DNA from: Streptomyces asiaticus
Lineage (GTDB): Bacteria; Actinomycetota; Actinomycetes; Streptomycetales; Streptomycetaceae
Reading direction: 5' to 3'
NCBI RefSeq assembly: GCF_018138715.1
Contig: NZ_JAGSHX010000006.1
Coordinates: 2,170,001-2,234,000, forward strand
Length of the DNA stretch: 64,000 nucleotides
A program made the position numbers and the translations under genes. Positions 27,165 to 35,477 of the stretch are shown piece by piece (the stretch's first letter is position 1; each line of letters begins with the position of its first letter). Below the pieces are notes generated by a model. The model saw nothing but the letters and a program-made list of their open reading frames with translations, did not search any database and had not been told where the DNA came from.

Positions 27165-27395
27165 GTGACTACTGTTCTGACCCCCGCGAGCCCGTTGACG
27201 GCCGCTGACCGCTGCGATCGCTGCGGCGCCCAGGCGTACCTGCGCGTCGTGCTGATCAGCGGTGGTGAACTGCTCTTCTGCGCCCACCACGGGCGCAAGT
27301 TCGAGCCGGAACTCAAGAAGATCGCCGCGGAAATACAGGACGAGACCGAGCGACTCACGGCCGTTCCGGCGTCCGCGTCCGAGGACGAACGCTGA
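27165..27395 (+). CDS. Small DUF7455 (zinc-binding-like) protein
   Basis: A 76-residue actinobacterial protein of unknown function. CDRCGAQA near residue 17 and LFCAHHGRKF near residue 40 give a Cys2-Cys-His set fit to bind zinc. The GTG at 27165 follows AGAGG. It lies divergent from parE and convergent with a secreted protease. The family is short and broadly conserved in actinobacteria, which argues that it is a real gene. Confidence 0.8.
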   Translation: MTTVLTPASPLTAADRCDRCGAQAYLRVVLISGGELLFCAHHGRKFEPELKKIAAEIQDETERLTAVPASASEDER

Positions 27396-27443
27396 CGCCT
27401 CATACCCACGACGACGAGCGACGCCGGCCCAGGGCCGGATTCC

Positions 27444-27476
27444 GGGCGGTCTGCCCCCTGACCGGGGCGGCCGCCC
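27444..27476. terminator. Possible terminator between DUF7455 and protease genes
   Basis: GGGCGG-TCT-GCCCC pairs with GGGGC-GG-CCGCCC around a 6-base loop, in the gap between convergent genes. The stem has an internal bulge. Confidence 0.45.
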
Positions 27477-27620
27477 ACGCTCGTATCGTGGGTCTCTCCG
27501 CGGTTTCAGCGCTTTCGGCGCCCTCGGCATGACGCAAGGGCCCTGCGGGGCTCGCCCAGGGACCCCTTCCAGGCCCTTCCACAGGCGCCCCCGGGCCCAC
27601 AGGCACCTCCGGGCTCCGCG

Positions 27621-28451
27621 TCAGTCATGGGCGGCCACCAGACCCGCCACCGAGGAGATCCTCGTGTAGACGCCGGGCCGCCCCGCCACGGCGCATCCAC
27701 TCCCCCAGGACACCAGGCCCACCAGCCGCCCCCGGACCACCAGAGGCCCTCCACTGTCCCCCTGGCAGGCATCCCGGCCCCCGTCCGGCAGCCCCGCGCA
27801 GACCATGGAGCGCGGGTCGTAGTCCCCCTCGGCGTTGCCCGGATAGGCGCTCTCACAGACGCTGTCGGCCAGCACCTGGACCGTCGCGGTGCGCAGCGAC
27901 GAGGCATAGGTTCCATCGCCCTCCGTATCGCCCCAGCCGTACACCGCGGCCCGCTCACCCGGCTGGTACGCCTTGTCGCCGGTGGCCGCCATACGGATCG
28001 TGTAGGCCGCGGGCACCGCGACCCCCAGGGTGAGCACCGCGATGTCCCCGGCCCTGTTGTCGCCCTCGTACGCCGGATTGACCCACACACGCGCGAGCGG
28101 GTACTCCACCCCGTCCTTCTTGCGCAGGTCGTTACGACCGATGATCACCTTCAGGTCCCGTACCTCCCGCCAGTCCTTGCCGAGCACCCCACGACTCAGG
28201 CAGTGGGCCGCCGTGACCACCGTTGTGGGGCCCACCACCGCCCCGCCGCAGAACTGGCCCGACCTCTTCTCCCCGAAGAGCGCACGGCTGGCCACGGCCA
28301 CCGCCCAGGGCGCCTCGACCGTACGGGCCGGATGCCCGCCGATCACCACCCGGTCGGCCGTCGCCGGGGCGGGCGCGGTGAGCACTATCGCGAGCGCGGC
28401 GGCCAGCGGCACCGCCAGGGCGATGAGGAGCGAGCGGGGCGACCTGGACAT
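27621..28451 (-). CDS. Secreted trypsin-like serine protease
   Basis: A 276-residue S1 family protease. It has a clear signal peptide (MSRSPRSLLIALAVPLAAAL, cleaved near ATA-DR), then VVIGGHPA as the usual mature-domain start. The triad is TAAHC, GDIAVLTL and GDACQ-GDSGGPL; the Asp six residues before the catalytic Ser suggests trypsin-like cleavage after Arg or Lys. The ATG at 28451 has AGGAGG with a 4-base spacer. It is downstream of hrdB on the same strand but separated by a strong terminator. Confidence 0.92.
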   Translation of the reverse strand: MSRSPRSLLIALAVPLAAALAIVLTAPAPATADRVVIGGHPARTVEAPWAVAVASRALFGEKRSGQFCGGAVVGPTTVVTAAHCLSRGVLGKDWREVRDLKVIIGRNDLRKKDGVEYPLARVWVNPAYEGDNRAGDIAVLTLGVAVPAAYTIRMAATGDKAYQPGERAAVYGWGDTEGDGTYASSLRTATVQVLADSVCESAYPGNAEGDYDPRSMVCAGLPDGGRDACQGDSGGPLVVRGRLVGLVSWGSGCAVAGRPGVYTRISSVAGLVAAHD

Positions 28452-28570
28452 GCGGCCTCCTGACCATACGGAGCAAGACGCATACTCAGCGTTACCCCCT
28501 CTGTCGCGAAGCGCATCCCGAGTGGGCCCAAGCGGGGAACGGGACGCCGGGGGACTTGGCACCGCGCAGC

Positions 28571-28609
28571 GCGAAGGCCGGGCTCCCTCGGAGGGAGCCC
28601 GGCCTTCGC
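28571..28609 (-). terminator. Terminator of hrdB
   Basis: A nearly perfect palindrome of 19-bp arms (28571-28589 with 28591-28609), about 47 bases past the hrdB stop. Confidence 0.85.
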
Positions 28610-28655
28610 GCTGTACCGCTTACGCCGTAAGGCGGCTATGAAGCGGCGGTCCGCA

Positions 28656-30224
28656 TCAGTCCAGGTAGTCGCGGAGGACCTGGGAGCGGGACGGGTGGCG
28701 CAGCTTCGACATCGTCTTGGACTCGATCTGACGGATGCGCTCACGCGTCACGCCGTAGACCTTGCCGATCTCGTCGAGAGTCTTCGGCTGACCGTCGGTG
28801 AGGCCGAAGCGCATCGAGACCACGCCCGCCTCGCGCTCGCTGAGCGTGTCGAGCACGGAGTGCAGCTGCTCCTGGAGCAGGGTGAAGCTGACCGCGTCGG
28901 CCGGGACGACCGCCTCGGAGTCCTCGATGAGGTCACCGAACTCGCTGTCGCCGTCCTCGCCCAGCGGGGTGTGCAGCGAGATCGGCTCACGGCCGTACTT
29001 CTGGACCTCGATGACCTTCTCGGGGGTCATGTCGAGCTCCTTGGCCAGCTCCTCCGGAGTGGGCTCACGGCCCAGGTCCTGGAGCATCTGGCGCTGAACG
29101 CGCGCCAGCTTGTTGATGACCTCGACCATGTGCACCGGGATACGGATGGTGCGGGCCTGGTCGGCCATGGCGCGGGTGATCGCCTGACGGATCCACCAGG
29201 TGGCGTACGTGGAGAACTTGTAGCCCTTGGTGTAGTCGAACTTCTCGACCGCGCGGATCAGACCGAGGTTGCCCTCCTGGATGAGGTCCAGGAAGAGCAT
29301 GCCGCGGCCCGTGTAGCGCTTGGCCAGCGAGACCACCAGACGGAGGTTGGCCTCCAGGAGGTGGTTCTTGGCGCGGCGGCCGTCCTCGGCGATGATCTCC
29401 AGCTCGCGCTTGAGCTTGGGGGCCAGCTTGTCGGAGTTGGCGAGCTTGTCCTCGGCGAACAGACCGGCCTCGATGCGCTTGGCGAGCTCGACCTCCTGCT
29501 CGGCGTTGAGCAGCGGGACCTTGCCGATCTGCTTGAGGTAGTCCTTGACCGGGTCGGCGGTGGCACCGGCCGCGGCGACCTGCTGCGCGGGGGCGTCGTC
29601 CTCGTCCTCGTCGGAGAGCACGAAGCCCGCGTTCTCCGGCTCGGCCTCGGCGCCCTCGGGGCCGGGCTTGCCCGGTGCCTCCTCGATGACGTCCTCGCCC
29701 TCGAGGAGCTCGTCGGTGACGTCCTTCTTGGCGGTGGTCTTCTTCGCGACCGTCTTCTTGGCGGCGGCGGTGGTGGCCTTCTTGGCGACCGTCTTCTTGG
29801 CCGCGGTCTTCTTGGCGGCGGCCTTCTTCGCGGGGGCGGCCGCGACCTCACCGGCCGGGGCGGCGCCCGGGTCCGCGGTGGGGGCGACCGGGGCGGCGGG
29901 GGCCTTCTTGGCGGTGACCGTCTTGGCCGCGACAGTCTTGGTGGCGGTGCGCTTTGCCGGGCTCTTCGCTGCGACGCTCTTACGGGTGCGTTTGGGCGCC
30001 TCTGCGGCACTGACCATCAGCGTCACACCCTCCTCGTCGAGGATCTGGTTGAGGCTGCGCAGTACGTTCTTCCACTGGGTTGGCGGAATCTGGTCAGCCT
30101 CGAAGGCCCGGCGCACATCGTCGCCGGCGATCTGCCCCTCAGCCTTTCCCCGCTCGATGAGCGCCATGACAGACTCCGACTCGGCGATCTCCGGCGGGAG
30201 CGTACGGGATGTGCTGGCCGACAC
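28656..30224 (-). CDS. hrdB: Principal sigma factor HrdB
   Basis: A 522-residue group 1 sigma-70 factor. An N-terminal region 1.1-like part is followed by a Lys/Ala-rich low-complexity segment (about residues 75-170, repeats of KKTVAKK and KKAAAKK) and an acidic patch, typical of Streptomyces HrdB. Regions 1.2 to 4.2 follow: [47 protein letters not shown] and the C-terminal helix-turn-helix [20 protein letters not shown]. The GTG at 30224 follows AGAGG with a 6-base spacer. A SigR-like promoter lies upstream. Confidence 0.97.
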   Translation of the reverse strand: MSASTSRTLPPEIAESESVMALIERGKAEGQIAGDDVRRAFEADQIPPTQWKNVLRSLNQILDEEGVTLMVSAAEAPKRTRKSVAAKSPAKRTATKTVAAKTVTAKKAPAAPVAPTADPGAAPAGEVAAAPAKKAAAKKTAAKKTVAKKATTAAAKKTVAKKTTAKKDVTDELLEGEDVIEEAPGKPGPEGAEAEPENAGFVLSDEDEDDAPAQQVAAAGATADPVKDYLKQIGKVPLLNAEQEVELAKRIEAGLFAEDKLANSDKLAPKLKRELEIIAEDGRRAKNHLLEANLRLVVSLAKRYTGRGMLFLDLIQEGNLGLIRAVEKFDYTKGYKFSTYATWWIRQAITRAMADQARTIRIPVHMVEVINKLARVQRQMLQDLGREPTPEELAKELDMTPEKVIEVQKYGREPISLHTPLGEDGDSEFGDLIEDSEAVVPADAVSFTLLQEQLHSVLDTLSEREAGVVSMRFGLTDGQPKTLDEIGKVYGVTRERIRQIESKTMSKLRHPSRSQVLRDYLD

Positions 30225-30334
30225 GAACAACCTCTCGGAACGTTGGAAACGGCTTCCGGCTCAGTCCACTGGGGACCGGAGCCGACGACCGCCGGCAGGG
30301 ATGAACCGACGGCGCGGGCGGAGTGCGGAGGAGT

Positions 30335-30363
30335 ACAGCGTTTTGAGCGACATCCGTATTCCC
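30335..30363 (-). promoter_or_regulatory. Candidate SigR-type promoter of hrdB
   Basis: On the minus strand GGGAAT (30358-30363) is followed after 18 bases by GCTGT (30335-30339), close to the SigR consensus GGAAT-N18-GTT. A SigR-dependent hrdB promoter is known in S. coelicolor. The -10 has one mismatch. Confidence 0.5.
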
Positions 30364-30692
30364 TCCGCGGCTGCCACCTCTTTAATCATCGCGCTGCCCC
30401 AAAGAGCGTTACGCCCAATACTCGTGGCCCGAGTCACACCCCATAACGGTCTTAATGCCCATCCAACGGGACAGAAAACTCCCAATCGCACACCGATGGG
30501 AGCCACACGGCGCCGATCGACCAGATCGCGCCGCGCCGCCGAACCCGCGACGCGGGATCCGGCGACGCCCTCTCGTACGCCGTACGGCATCCATCGGGCC
30601 GGAACTCGCCGCCTACCGACACCGCCTTGCCGTACGTCGTACGCCGCACGCTCCGGACGCCCGGCGCTCCGGGCGACCGGACGCGCCGCGGA
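30364..30692. other. hrdB distal promoter region and whiH 3' flank, no gene seen
   Basis: No gene is seen. The part near 30370-30480 is A/T-richer and should hold the main hrdB promoter. The part near 30570-30660 has repeated CGTACG-type palindromes of unknown meaning. Confidence 0.4.
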
Positions 30693-31592
30693 TCAGTGCT
30701 CGCGCGGCGCGGGCACCCCGACCTCGGCATGATCGAGATCCGGGTGGACGGTCAGCAGCTGGCGCATCGCCGCCTCGGCCGCCGCGGCGTCGCCCTCGCC
30801 GACCGCCTCGACGATCCTGCGGTGATGGGCGACCCCCGCCTCGGTGAGGCGGTCGCAGCCGGAGACCGGGGCCCCGGAGACATGGAGCGCGGCGGCGACG
30901 ATGCCCGCCAGGTGCTCCAGCATCCGATTGCCCCCGACCTGGAGCAGCAGCGCGTGGAACTCGGCGTCGGCGCGGGAGAAGGTGAGGGCGTCACCCTGGG
31001 CCAGCGCGTGGCTCATGATCTCGACCATGTCGCCGAGCCGCTGCTGCACCTCCTCGCGGCCGTGCCCGGCGGCGAGCCGGGCGGCCAGCGGCTCGATGGT
31101 CCAGCGCAGCTCGCACAGCTCACGGCGCTGGTCGTCACGCTGCGGGCCGAAGGCGCGCCACTCGATGATGTCCGGATCGAGCAGGTTCCAGTCGCTGACC
31201 GGACGGACCCGGGTGCCCACATTGGGGCGGGCGCTGACCAGGCCCTTGGCCTCGAGGACGCGCAGCGATTCCCGTACGACGGTGCGGGAGACCTCGAAGC
31301 GCTGACCGATCTCCTCGGGGACGAGCGGACGGTCCGCGCCCAGGTCACCGGAGACGATCATCTGGCCCAGCTGCTGAACGAGTTGGCCGTGCAGCCCGCG
31401 GCCCCGGTTGCCGGCCGCGCGTCGGCCCACCCGGCCGATCTCCGCCTCGGCACCGTCCCAGGAGGAGGGGGCGCTGCCGCGGTCGGCGCCGGGGGCTTCG
31501 GCGTAGGAGTAGCGGTCAAGCTCGCCCGAACCGGCCAGGCCGGAGTCGGCGGGGCGAGCCGCGGTCATCGTGGTGTGCGCAAGGGTACTCAC
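30693..31592 (-). CDS. whiH: Sporulation regulator WhiH (GntR/FadR family)
   Basis: A 299-residue GntR family regulator with a winged helix-turn-helix at about residues 65-135 (PEEIGQRFEVSRTVVRESLR) and an FCD effector domain. Position directly upstream of hrdB on the same strand and the overall sequence match WhiH, which acts in sporulation septation of aerial hyphae. GTG at 31592 follows AAAGGA, giving the expected start VSTLAHTTMT. WhiH is reported to repress itself; the inverted repeat at 31676-31688 could serve that. I assign the name from recalled synteny and sequence, so the family call is surer than the name. Confidence 0.82.
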   Translation of the reverse strand: MSTLAHTTMTAARPADSGLAGSGELDRYSYAEAPGADRGSAPSSWDGAEAEIGRVGRRAAGNRGRGLHGQLVQQLGQMIVSGDLGADRPLVPEEIGQRFEVSRTVVRESLRVLEAKGLVSARPNVGTRVRPVSDWNLLDPDIIEWRAFGPQRDDQRRELCELRWTIEPLAARLAAGHGREEVQQRLGDMVEIMSHALAQGDALTFSRADAEFHALLLQVGGNRMLEHLAGIVAAALHVSGAPVSGCDRLTEAGVAHHRRIVEAVGEGDAAAAEAAMRQLLTVHPDLDHAEVGVPAPREH

Positions 31593-31675
31593 GCATCCTT
31601 TGTCGGCGACGCCTCGGAAGCCCTTGAGGTCTTTGGTGAAAAGCACACGAAAGGGTGATCGCCCATTACCTCACA

Positions 31676-31688
31676 ATTGACGCTCAAT
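31676..31688. promoter_or_regulatory. Inverted repeat upstream of whiH
   Basis: ATTGA-CGC-TCAAT, a perfect 5-bp inverted repeat 84 bases before the whiH start, within an A/T-richer stretch. It is a candidate autoregulatory operator. Beyond it, up to 31909, I see no gene, only G/C-rich low complexity. Confidence 0.35.
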
Positions 31689-31909
31689 CAGACAGAAAGA
31701 AGCATCCTTCGGGGAGTTGCGAGCAGCTCGCGCGACGGCTGTACGAATCCGCTCCGGGCCTGATCCACTGGCCTGGGGACGGGCGACTGGCTGCGCACGA
31801 GCCAGGCGGCCGCTGGGCCGAGCGGGCGGCGGGGCGGGCATCGGAGCGGGCGGGCGGTCGACGGGGCGGGCGTGGGCGCCCGGCGCGGGGCGGGTGCTGC
31901 CGGCGGGTG

Positions 31910-34183
31910 CTACTGGCGGGTGCTCTTGCCGCGCAGACCGGTGAGGGCGTAGGCGCACAGCAGGACGGCCACCGACAACATCAGCGCCTGTCCGACCGGT
32001 TGGGAGGCGAGCCGCAGCGCGACCGCCAGCCCTCGGTCGATCAGGGAGGGCGACCGGTCCAGCGTCGCCGCGCGCAGCCGGTGCGGCAGCATGACCAGCG
32101 AACGCAGCGACGGGTCCTGCCCGGCGCGCTGGACGACGGGCACCGCGAGGATCGGCACGGCGAGCAGGGTGGCCAGCCCGAGCGCGGTGGAACGGAAGAC
32201 TCCGGCGGCGAGCAGCCCGGCCCACGACGAGCCGATGGTCAGGCCGAAGACGCCGACCACCAGCGCGGGCCAGTCGCCCGGCAGCGGTACCGCGTTGCCG
32301 CCCACGAGCAGCAGGAGCGCCGCGCTGTCGAGCACGATGACGCCGAGCGACAGCAGGACGGCACCGGCCGCGCAGACCGCGAATTTGGCGGCCAGCAGCC
32401 CGAGTCGGCGGGGCACCGCGTCCCGGGTCGCGGCCAGTGCCGGAAAGCGGAACTCGTCGCCGAAGGCGAGGGCGCCCAGGAGACCGGCCGCGATGGCGAC
32501 GGGAGGCAGCGGGAGGTCGGCGGGCCAGCCGGTGAGCCGGTGCAGCTCCCCGGTATCACCGGCGCGGGCGAGCAGCACGGAGGCGAGGAGGGAGGCCACG
32601 ATGGAGGCGACGCCGATCAGCCAGCCGGTCCGTACGCCCGTGGCGCGGCGCACCTCGTAACGCATCGGCCAGGCGGGGCCGGGGAAGCGGAGCTTGGGGA
32701 GCAGCCGCAGCGGGGGCGCCTCGGGGTCGCGGGCGCGAGCGGCCGCGGGAGTCCCCGGGCCCAGATCGGCGGTCTCCTCGACCAGCCGGTGGACCACGAT
32801 GCCGTGGCGGTAGGCGGTCTCCCCGACCGATGCGGGGGACAGGCCGTAGACGGAGATATGGGTGTCGTCGTCCCGCACCACGGAGAACGGGTCGGCGGGC
32901 GTGGCGACCGGCTCCTCCTCGGCCTCGGCTCCGACTCCAACCCCGACCTCGACCCCGACCCCGGCGCCGACGGCGATCCCGGTCCGCGTGCGGGCCGCTT
33001 CGGCGCCAGCCGCGTCGGTGTCGGCAGCGGGGGCGGGGATGGCGGCGGGTGCGGGGGCTGGTGCGGGGGTGGTGGCTGGTGCGGGGGTGGTGGCAGCCTT
33101 GTCCGCCGGGTTTGCCGTGTCTGCCTTGTTGGCCCTGGTCGCCTTGCCGCCGGCCGGCTTGTCGTTGATCGCCTTGTCGTTGACCGTCTTGTCGTTGACC
33201 GCGGCTTCCGCGGTGGCCTTCTTCGCCTCGGCCGCGGCGGAGCCCCGGGTGGCGAACGGGGCCATCCTGACCTTGCGCCAGATCGCCCTCTTCCTGGCCT
33301 TGGGCCCGGCGCTCTCGGCCTTGACGACATCGCCCCCGTCGGCCACGTCGGGCTGGGCGACGTCGGCGGCCTGAGCGGCCTCGGCCTTGGCCGCGAGCTC
33401 GGCCGCCACCCGGGCCTCCTCCGCCGCCTGTGCCTCGGCCAACTGCCGGGCGGCCTCGACCTCCTCTTCCAGGACGGCGGCGAGGCGGCCGACGAGCGGC
33501 GAGTGGACGACGACACGGGGGCGCAGCCTGGTGCGGGCGAACTCGTCCACCGGCTGATCGGCCACCAGCCGCCCCGATTCCAGGGTGAGCACCTGGTCCG
33601 CGAGGCGGATCACACCCTCGGCGTCCTCGGTGGCGACGAGGACGGCGCCGCCCTGGGAGGCGAATTGACGCAGCAGCCTGTACAGCCAGGCGGTCTCCCG
33701 GGCCGACAGGCCCCGCGCGGGCTCGTCGAGGACCAGGGTGTGCGGGTCCCCCAGCAGCGCGGTGGCGATCCCGAGACGACGCTCCGCCCCGGTCGACAGA
33801 TCACCGAGACGCTCGTCCGCCAGATCGGTGAGGCCGACCACATCGAGCACGACATCGGCGCGTGCGGCAGCTACCCCGGCCGCGGCACCGAGCATCCTCA
33901 GATGCCCCCGCACGGTGCGGCCAGGGTGGCCCGGGACGTCCTCGAGGAGAACGCCGATCTCATGAGCCGGGCGCCGGATGCGGTGCAGGGGGCGGCCCCG
34001 GAAGAAGGCGGAGCCATGGCCCCGGTCGAGCTGTAGCAGAAGCCGCAGCGCGGTGGTCTTGCCCGCGCCGGGGCCGCCGAGCAGTGCGGTGACCCGGCCC
34101 GCCGGGGCCTCGAAGGTGAGGTCGTCGACAACGGGCGGATGGTTGCGGCGGGGGGTGCTGGTCAGTCCGGTGGCCTGGATCAT
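31910..34183 (-). CDS. ABC transporter ATPase-permease fusion with low-complexity linker
   Basis: A 757-residue protein. The N-terminal ABC ATPase domain (about 1-235) has Walker A GGPGAGKTT, the signature LSTGAERR and Walker B LVLDEPARGLS. A long Ala/Lys/Pro-rich linker (about 250-460) holds short repeats VNDKTVNDKAINDK and a Gly-Val tract VGAGVGVEVGVGVGAEAEEE. The C-terminal region (about 515-757) has about six transmembrane helices. ATPase plus permease in one chain resembles DrrA/ABC-2-type exporters, but the substrate is unknown. The ATG at 34183 follows GGGAG. A 10-bp inverted repeat at 34256-34283 may control it. Confidence 0.78.
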   Translation of the reverse strand: MIQATGLTSTPRRNHPPVVDDLTFEAPAGRVTALLGGPGAGKTTALRLLLQLDRGHGSAFFRGRPLHRIRRPAHEIGVLLEDVPGHPGRTVRGHLRMLGAAAGVAAARADVVLDVVGLTDLADERLGDLSTGAERRLGIATALLGDPHTLVLDEPARGLSARETAWLYRLLRQFASQGGAVLVATEDAEGVIRLADQVLTLESGRLVADQPVDEFARTRLRPRVVVHSPLVGRLAAVLEEEVEAARQLAEAQAAEEARVAAELAAKAEAAQAADVAQPDVADGGDVVKAESAGPKARKRAIWRKVRMAPFATRGSAAAEAKKATAEAAVNDKTVNDKAINDKPAGGKATRANKADTANPADKAATTPAPATTPAPAPAPAAIPAPAADTDAAGAEAARTRTGIAVGAGVGVEVGVGVGAEAEEEPVATPADPFSVVRDDDTHISVYGLSPASVGETAYRHGIVVHRLVEETADLGPGTPAAARARDPEAPPLRLLPKLRFPGPAWPMRYEVRRATGVRTGWLIGVASIVASLLASVLLARAGDTGELHRLTGWPADLPLPPVAIAAGLLGALAFGDEFRFPALAATRDAVPRRLGLLAAKFAVCAAGAVLLSLGVIVLDSAALLLLVGGNAVPLPGDWPALVVGVFGLTIGSSWAGLLAAGVFRSTALGLATLLAVPILAVPVVQRAGQDPSLRSLVMLPHRLRAATLDRSPSLIDRGLAVALRLASQPVGQALMLSVAVLLCAYALTGLRGKSTRQ

Positions 34184-34255
34184 GGCTTCTCCCGCGGGGC
34201 ATGGAACCGCTCGATGGCACGTGGGGACTGGTGGCGTACCGGAGAACGTTAACCC

Positions 34256-34283
34256 GCTATGTCCTATTTCGTCAGGACATAGC
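34256..34283. promoter_or_regulatory. 10-bp inverted repeat upstream of the ABC fusion gene
   Basis: GCTATGTCCT (34256-34265) and AGGACATAGC (34274-34283) are perfectly complementary around 8 bases, 73 bases before the ABC start. It resembles a dimeric-repressor operator. Confidence 0.55.
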
Positions 34284-34313
34284 ACTCCCGGGGAGTCGTC
34301 GTGTCATGGCCCG

Positions 34314-35075
34314 TCACACCTCGGGGCGAAGCATGGGCGGATTGAGCAGCGTCGCCCCTCCGGCCCGGAACAGCTGGGCCGGACGGCCGCCCTGACGGGT
34401 CGTCGTACCGCCGGTGGGCACCAGGAAGCCCGGGGTGCCGGTGACCTTGCGGTGGAAGTTCCGTGGGTCCAGGGCCACGCCCCACACCGCCTCGTACACC
34501 CGGCGCAGCTCGCCGACCGTGAACTCCTGCGGACAGAAGGCGGTGGCCAGCGAGGAGTACTCGATCTTGGAGCGGGCGCGCTCGACCCCATCCGCGAGGA
34601 TGCGGGCATGGTCGAAGGCGAGCGGGGCGGCCAGATCACTGTCGCGCGCGAAGGCCCCCTCCTGGTCGAGCAGCGACTCGACCGGCGCCCAGCGCACCGT
34701 GTGCGCGTCGCCCCCGGCCCGGGGCGCGGGCAGATCGGGCGCCAGCGCGAGATGCGCCACGCTGACCACGCGCATCCGGGGGTCCCGCTTCGGATCGCCG
34801 TACGTGGCGAGCTGCTCAAGATGGGCCGCGTTCGGCGGGACCGGAAGCGTGGGGTCATGGGCGAGCAGCCCGGTTTCCTCGGCCAACTCCCTGGCAGCGG
34901 CGACGGCGAGATCCTCATCGGGCCGCACGAAACCGCCGGGCAGCGCCCACCGACCCTTGAAAGGCGGCTCCCCGCGACGAACGGCCAACGCACACAGCGA
35001 ATGCCGCCGCACGGTGAGCACGACCAGATCAACGGTGACGGCGAATGCCGGAAAGGCCGACGGGTCGTAGGGCAT
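34314..35075 (-). CDS. NUDIX domain protein, NrtR-like
   Basis: A 253-residue protein with an N-terminal NUDIX domain whose box is complete (GFVRPDEDLAVAAARELAEE, then TGLL) and a C-terminal winged-helix-like region (FTVGELRRVYEAVWGVALDPRNFHRKV). That two-domain plan is that of NrtR regulators of NAD metabolism, many of which have a degenerate box; here the intact box leaves enzymatic activity possible. A partial palindrome just upstream (35085-35107) could be its operator. No NAD gene adjoins it, so the target is open. Confidence 0.82.
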   Translation of the reverse strand: MPYDPSAFPAFAVTVDLVVLTVRRHSLCALAVRRGEPPFKGRWALPGGFVRPDEDLAVAAARELAEETGLLAHDPTLPVPPNAAHLEQLATYGDPKRDPRMRVVSVAHLALAPDLPAPRAGGDAHTVRWAPVESLLDQEGAFARDSDLAAPLAFDHARILADGVERARSKIEYSSLATAFCPQEFTVGELRRVYEAVWGVALDPRNFHRKVTGTPGFLVPTGGTTTRQGGRPAQLFRAGGATLLNPPMLRPEV

Positions 35076-35084
35076 GACGCGATC

Positions 35085-35107
35085 ATAGTCGTCTGCCTGA
35101 CGATAAT
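35085..35107. promoter_or_regulatory. Candidate NrtR-like operator
   Basis: ATAGTCGTC-TGCCT-GACGATAAT, a 23-bp imperfect palindrome (7 of 9 arm positions), begins 10 bases upstream of the NUDIX start codon. Position and symmetry suggest autoregulation. Confidence 0.5.
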
Positions 35108-35477
35108 CAGGCCCTTGAGCATGATCACCGATGTTCGTGAAATCGCTCTCTCAAGCGCTCGCCTGCACGAATCCCACACCCCCTTCCGATTCCCCGACCC
35201 GCCCCACACGGGCGAACCGCCACCCCGCAACCCACCATCCACCCCGGACCGCCACGCCTCGGCCCAGCTCTCTCGTCGCCCCCTGTCCACCCGGCCGCCG
35301 AGCCTCGGCACGCCTCCTGCCGCCCAAAGGCCGCCCCTGGCATCCGGACCTCAGCACACCCGCCTGCCGCCCCCGGGCCCCGTGTCATAGGCCTGAGCCG
35401 TCCAGCGGACCGGCACCCCGAGAGCGACCCCGCAGCCGCTCCTGCCCCCGCCCCAGGACTCCCCCGGTCCGTCCGGG
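35108..35477. other. Intergenic stretch without recognisable gene
   Basis: A 370-base region between the NUDIX start and the DUF4192 stop. Open frames here have no ribosome binding site and C-rich, unbiased codon use. I see no terminator or repeat I can support. Confidence 0.4.

Noticed and set aside
31593..31760. WhiG-type promoter upstream of whiH
   Set aside because: A GGCGATCA element resembles the WhiG -10, but a TAAA-like -35 is not at the right distance.
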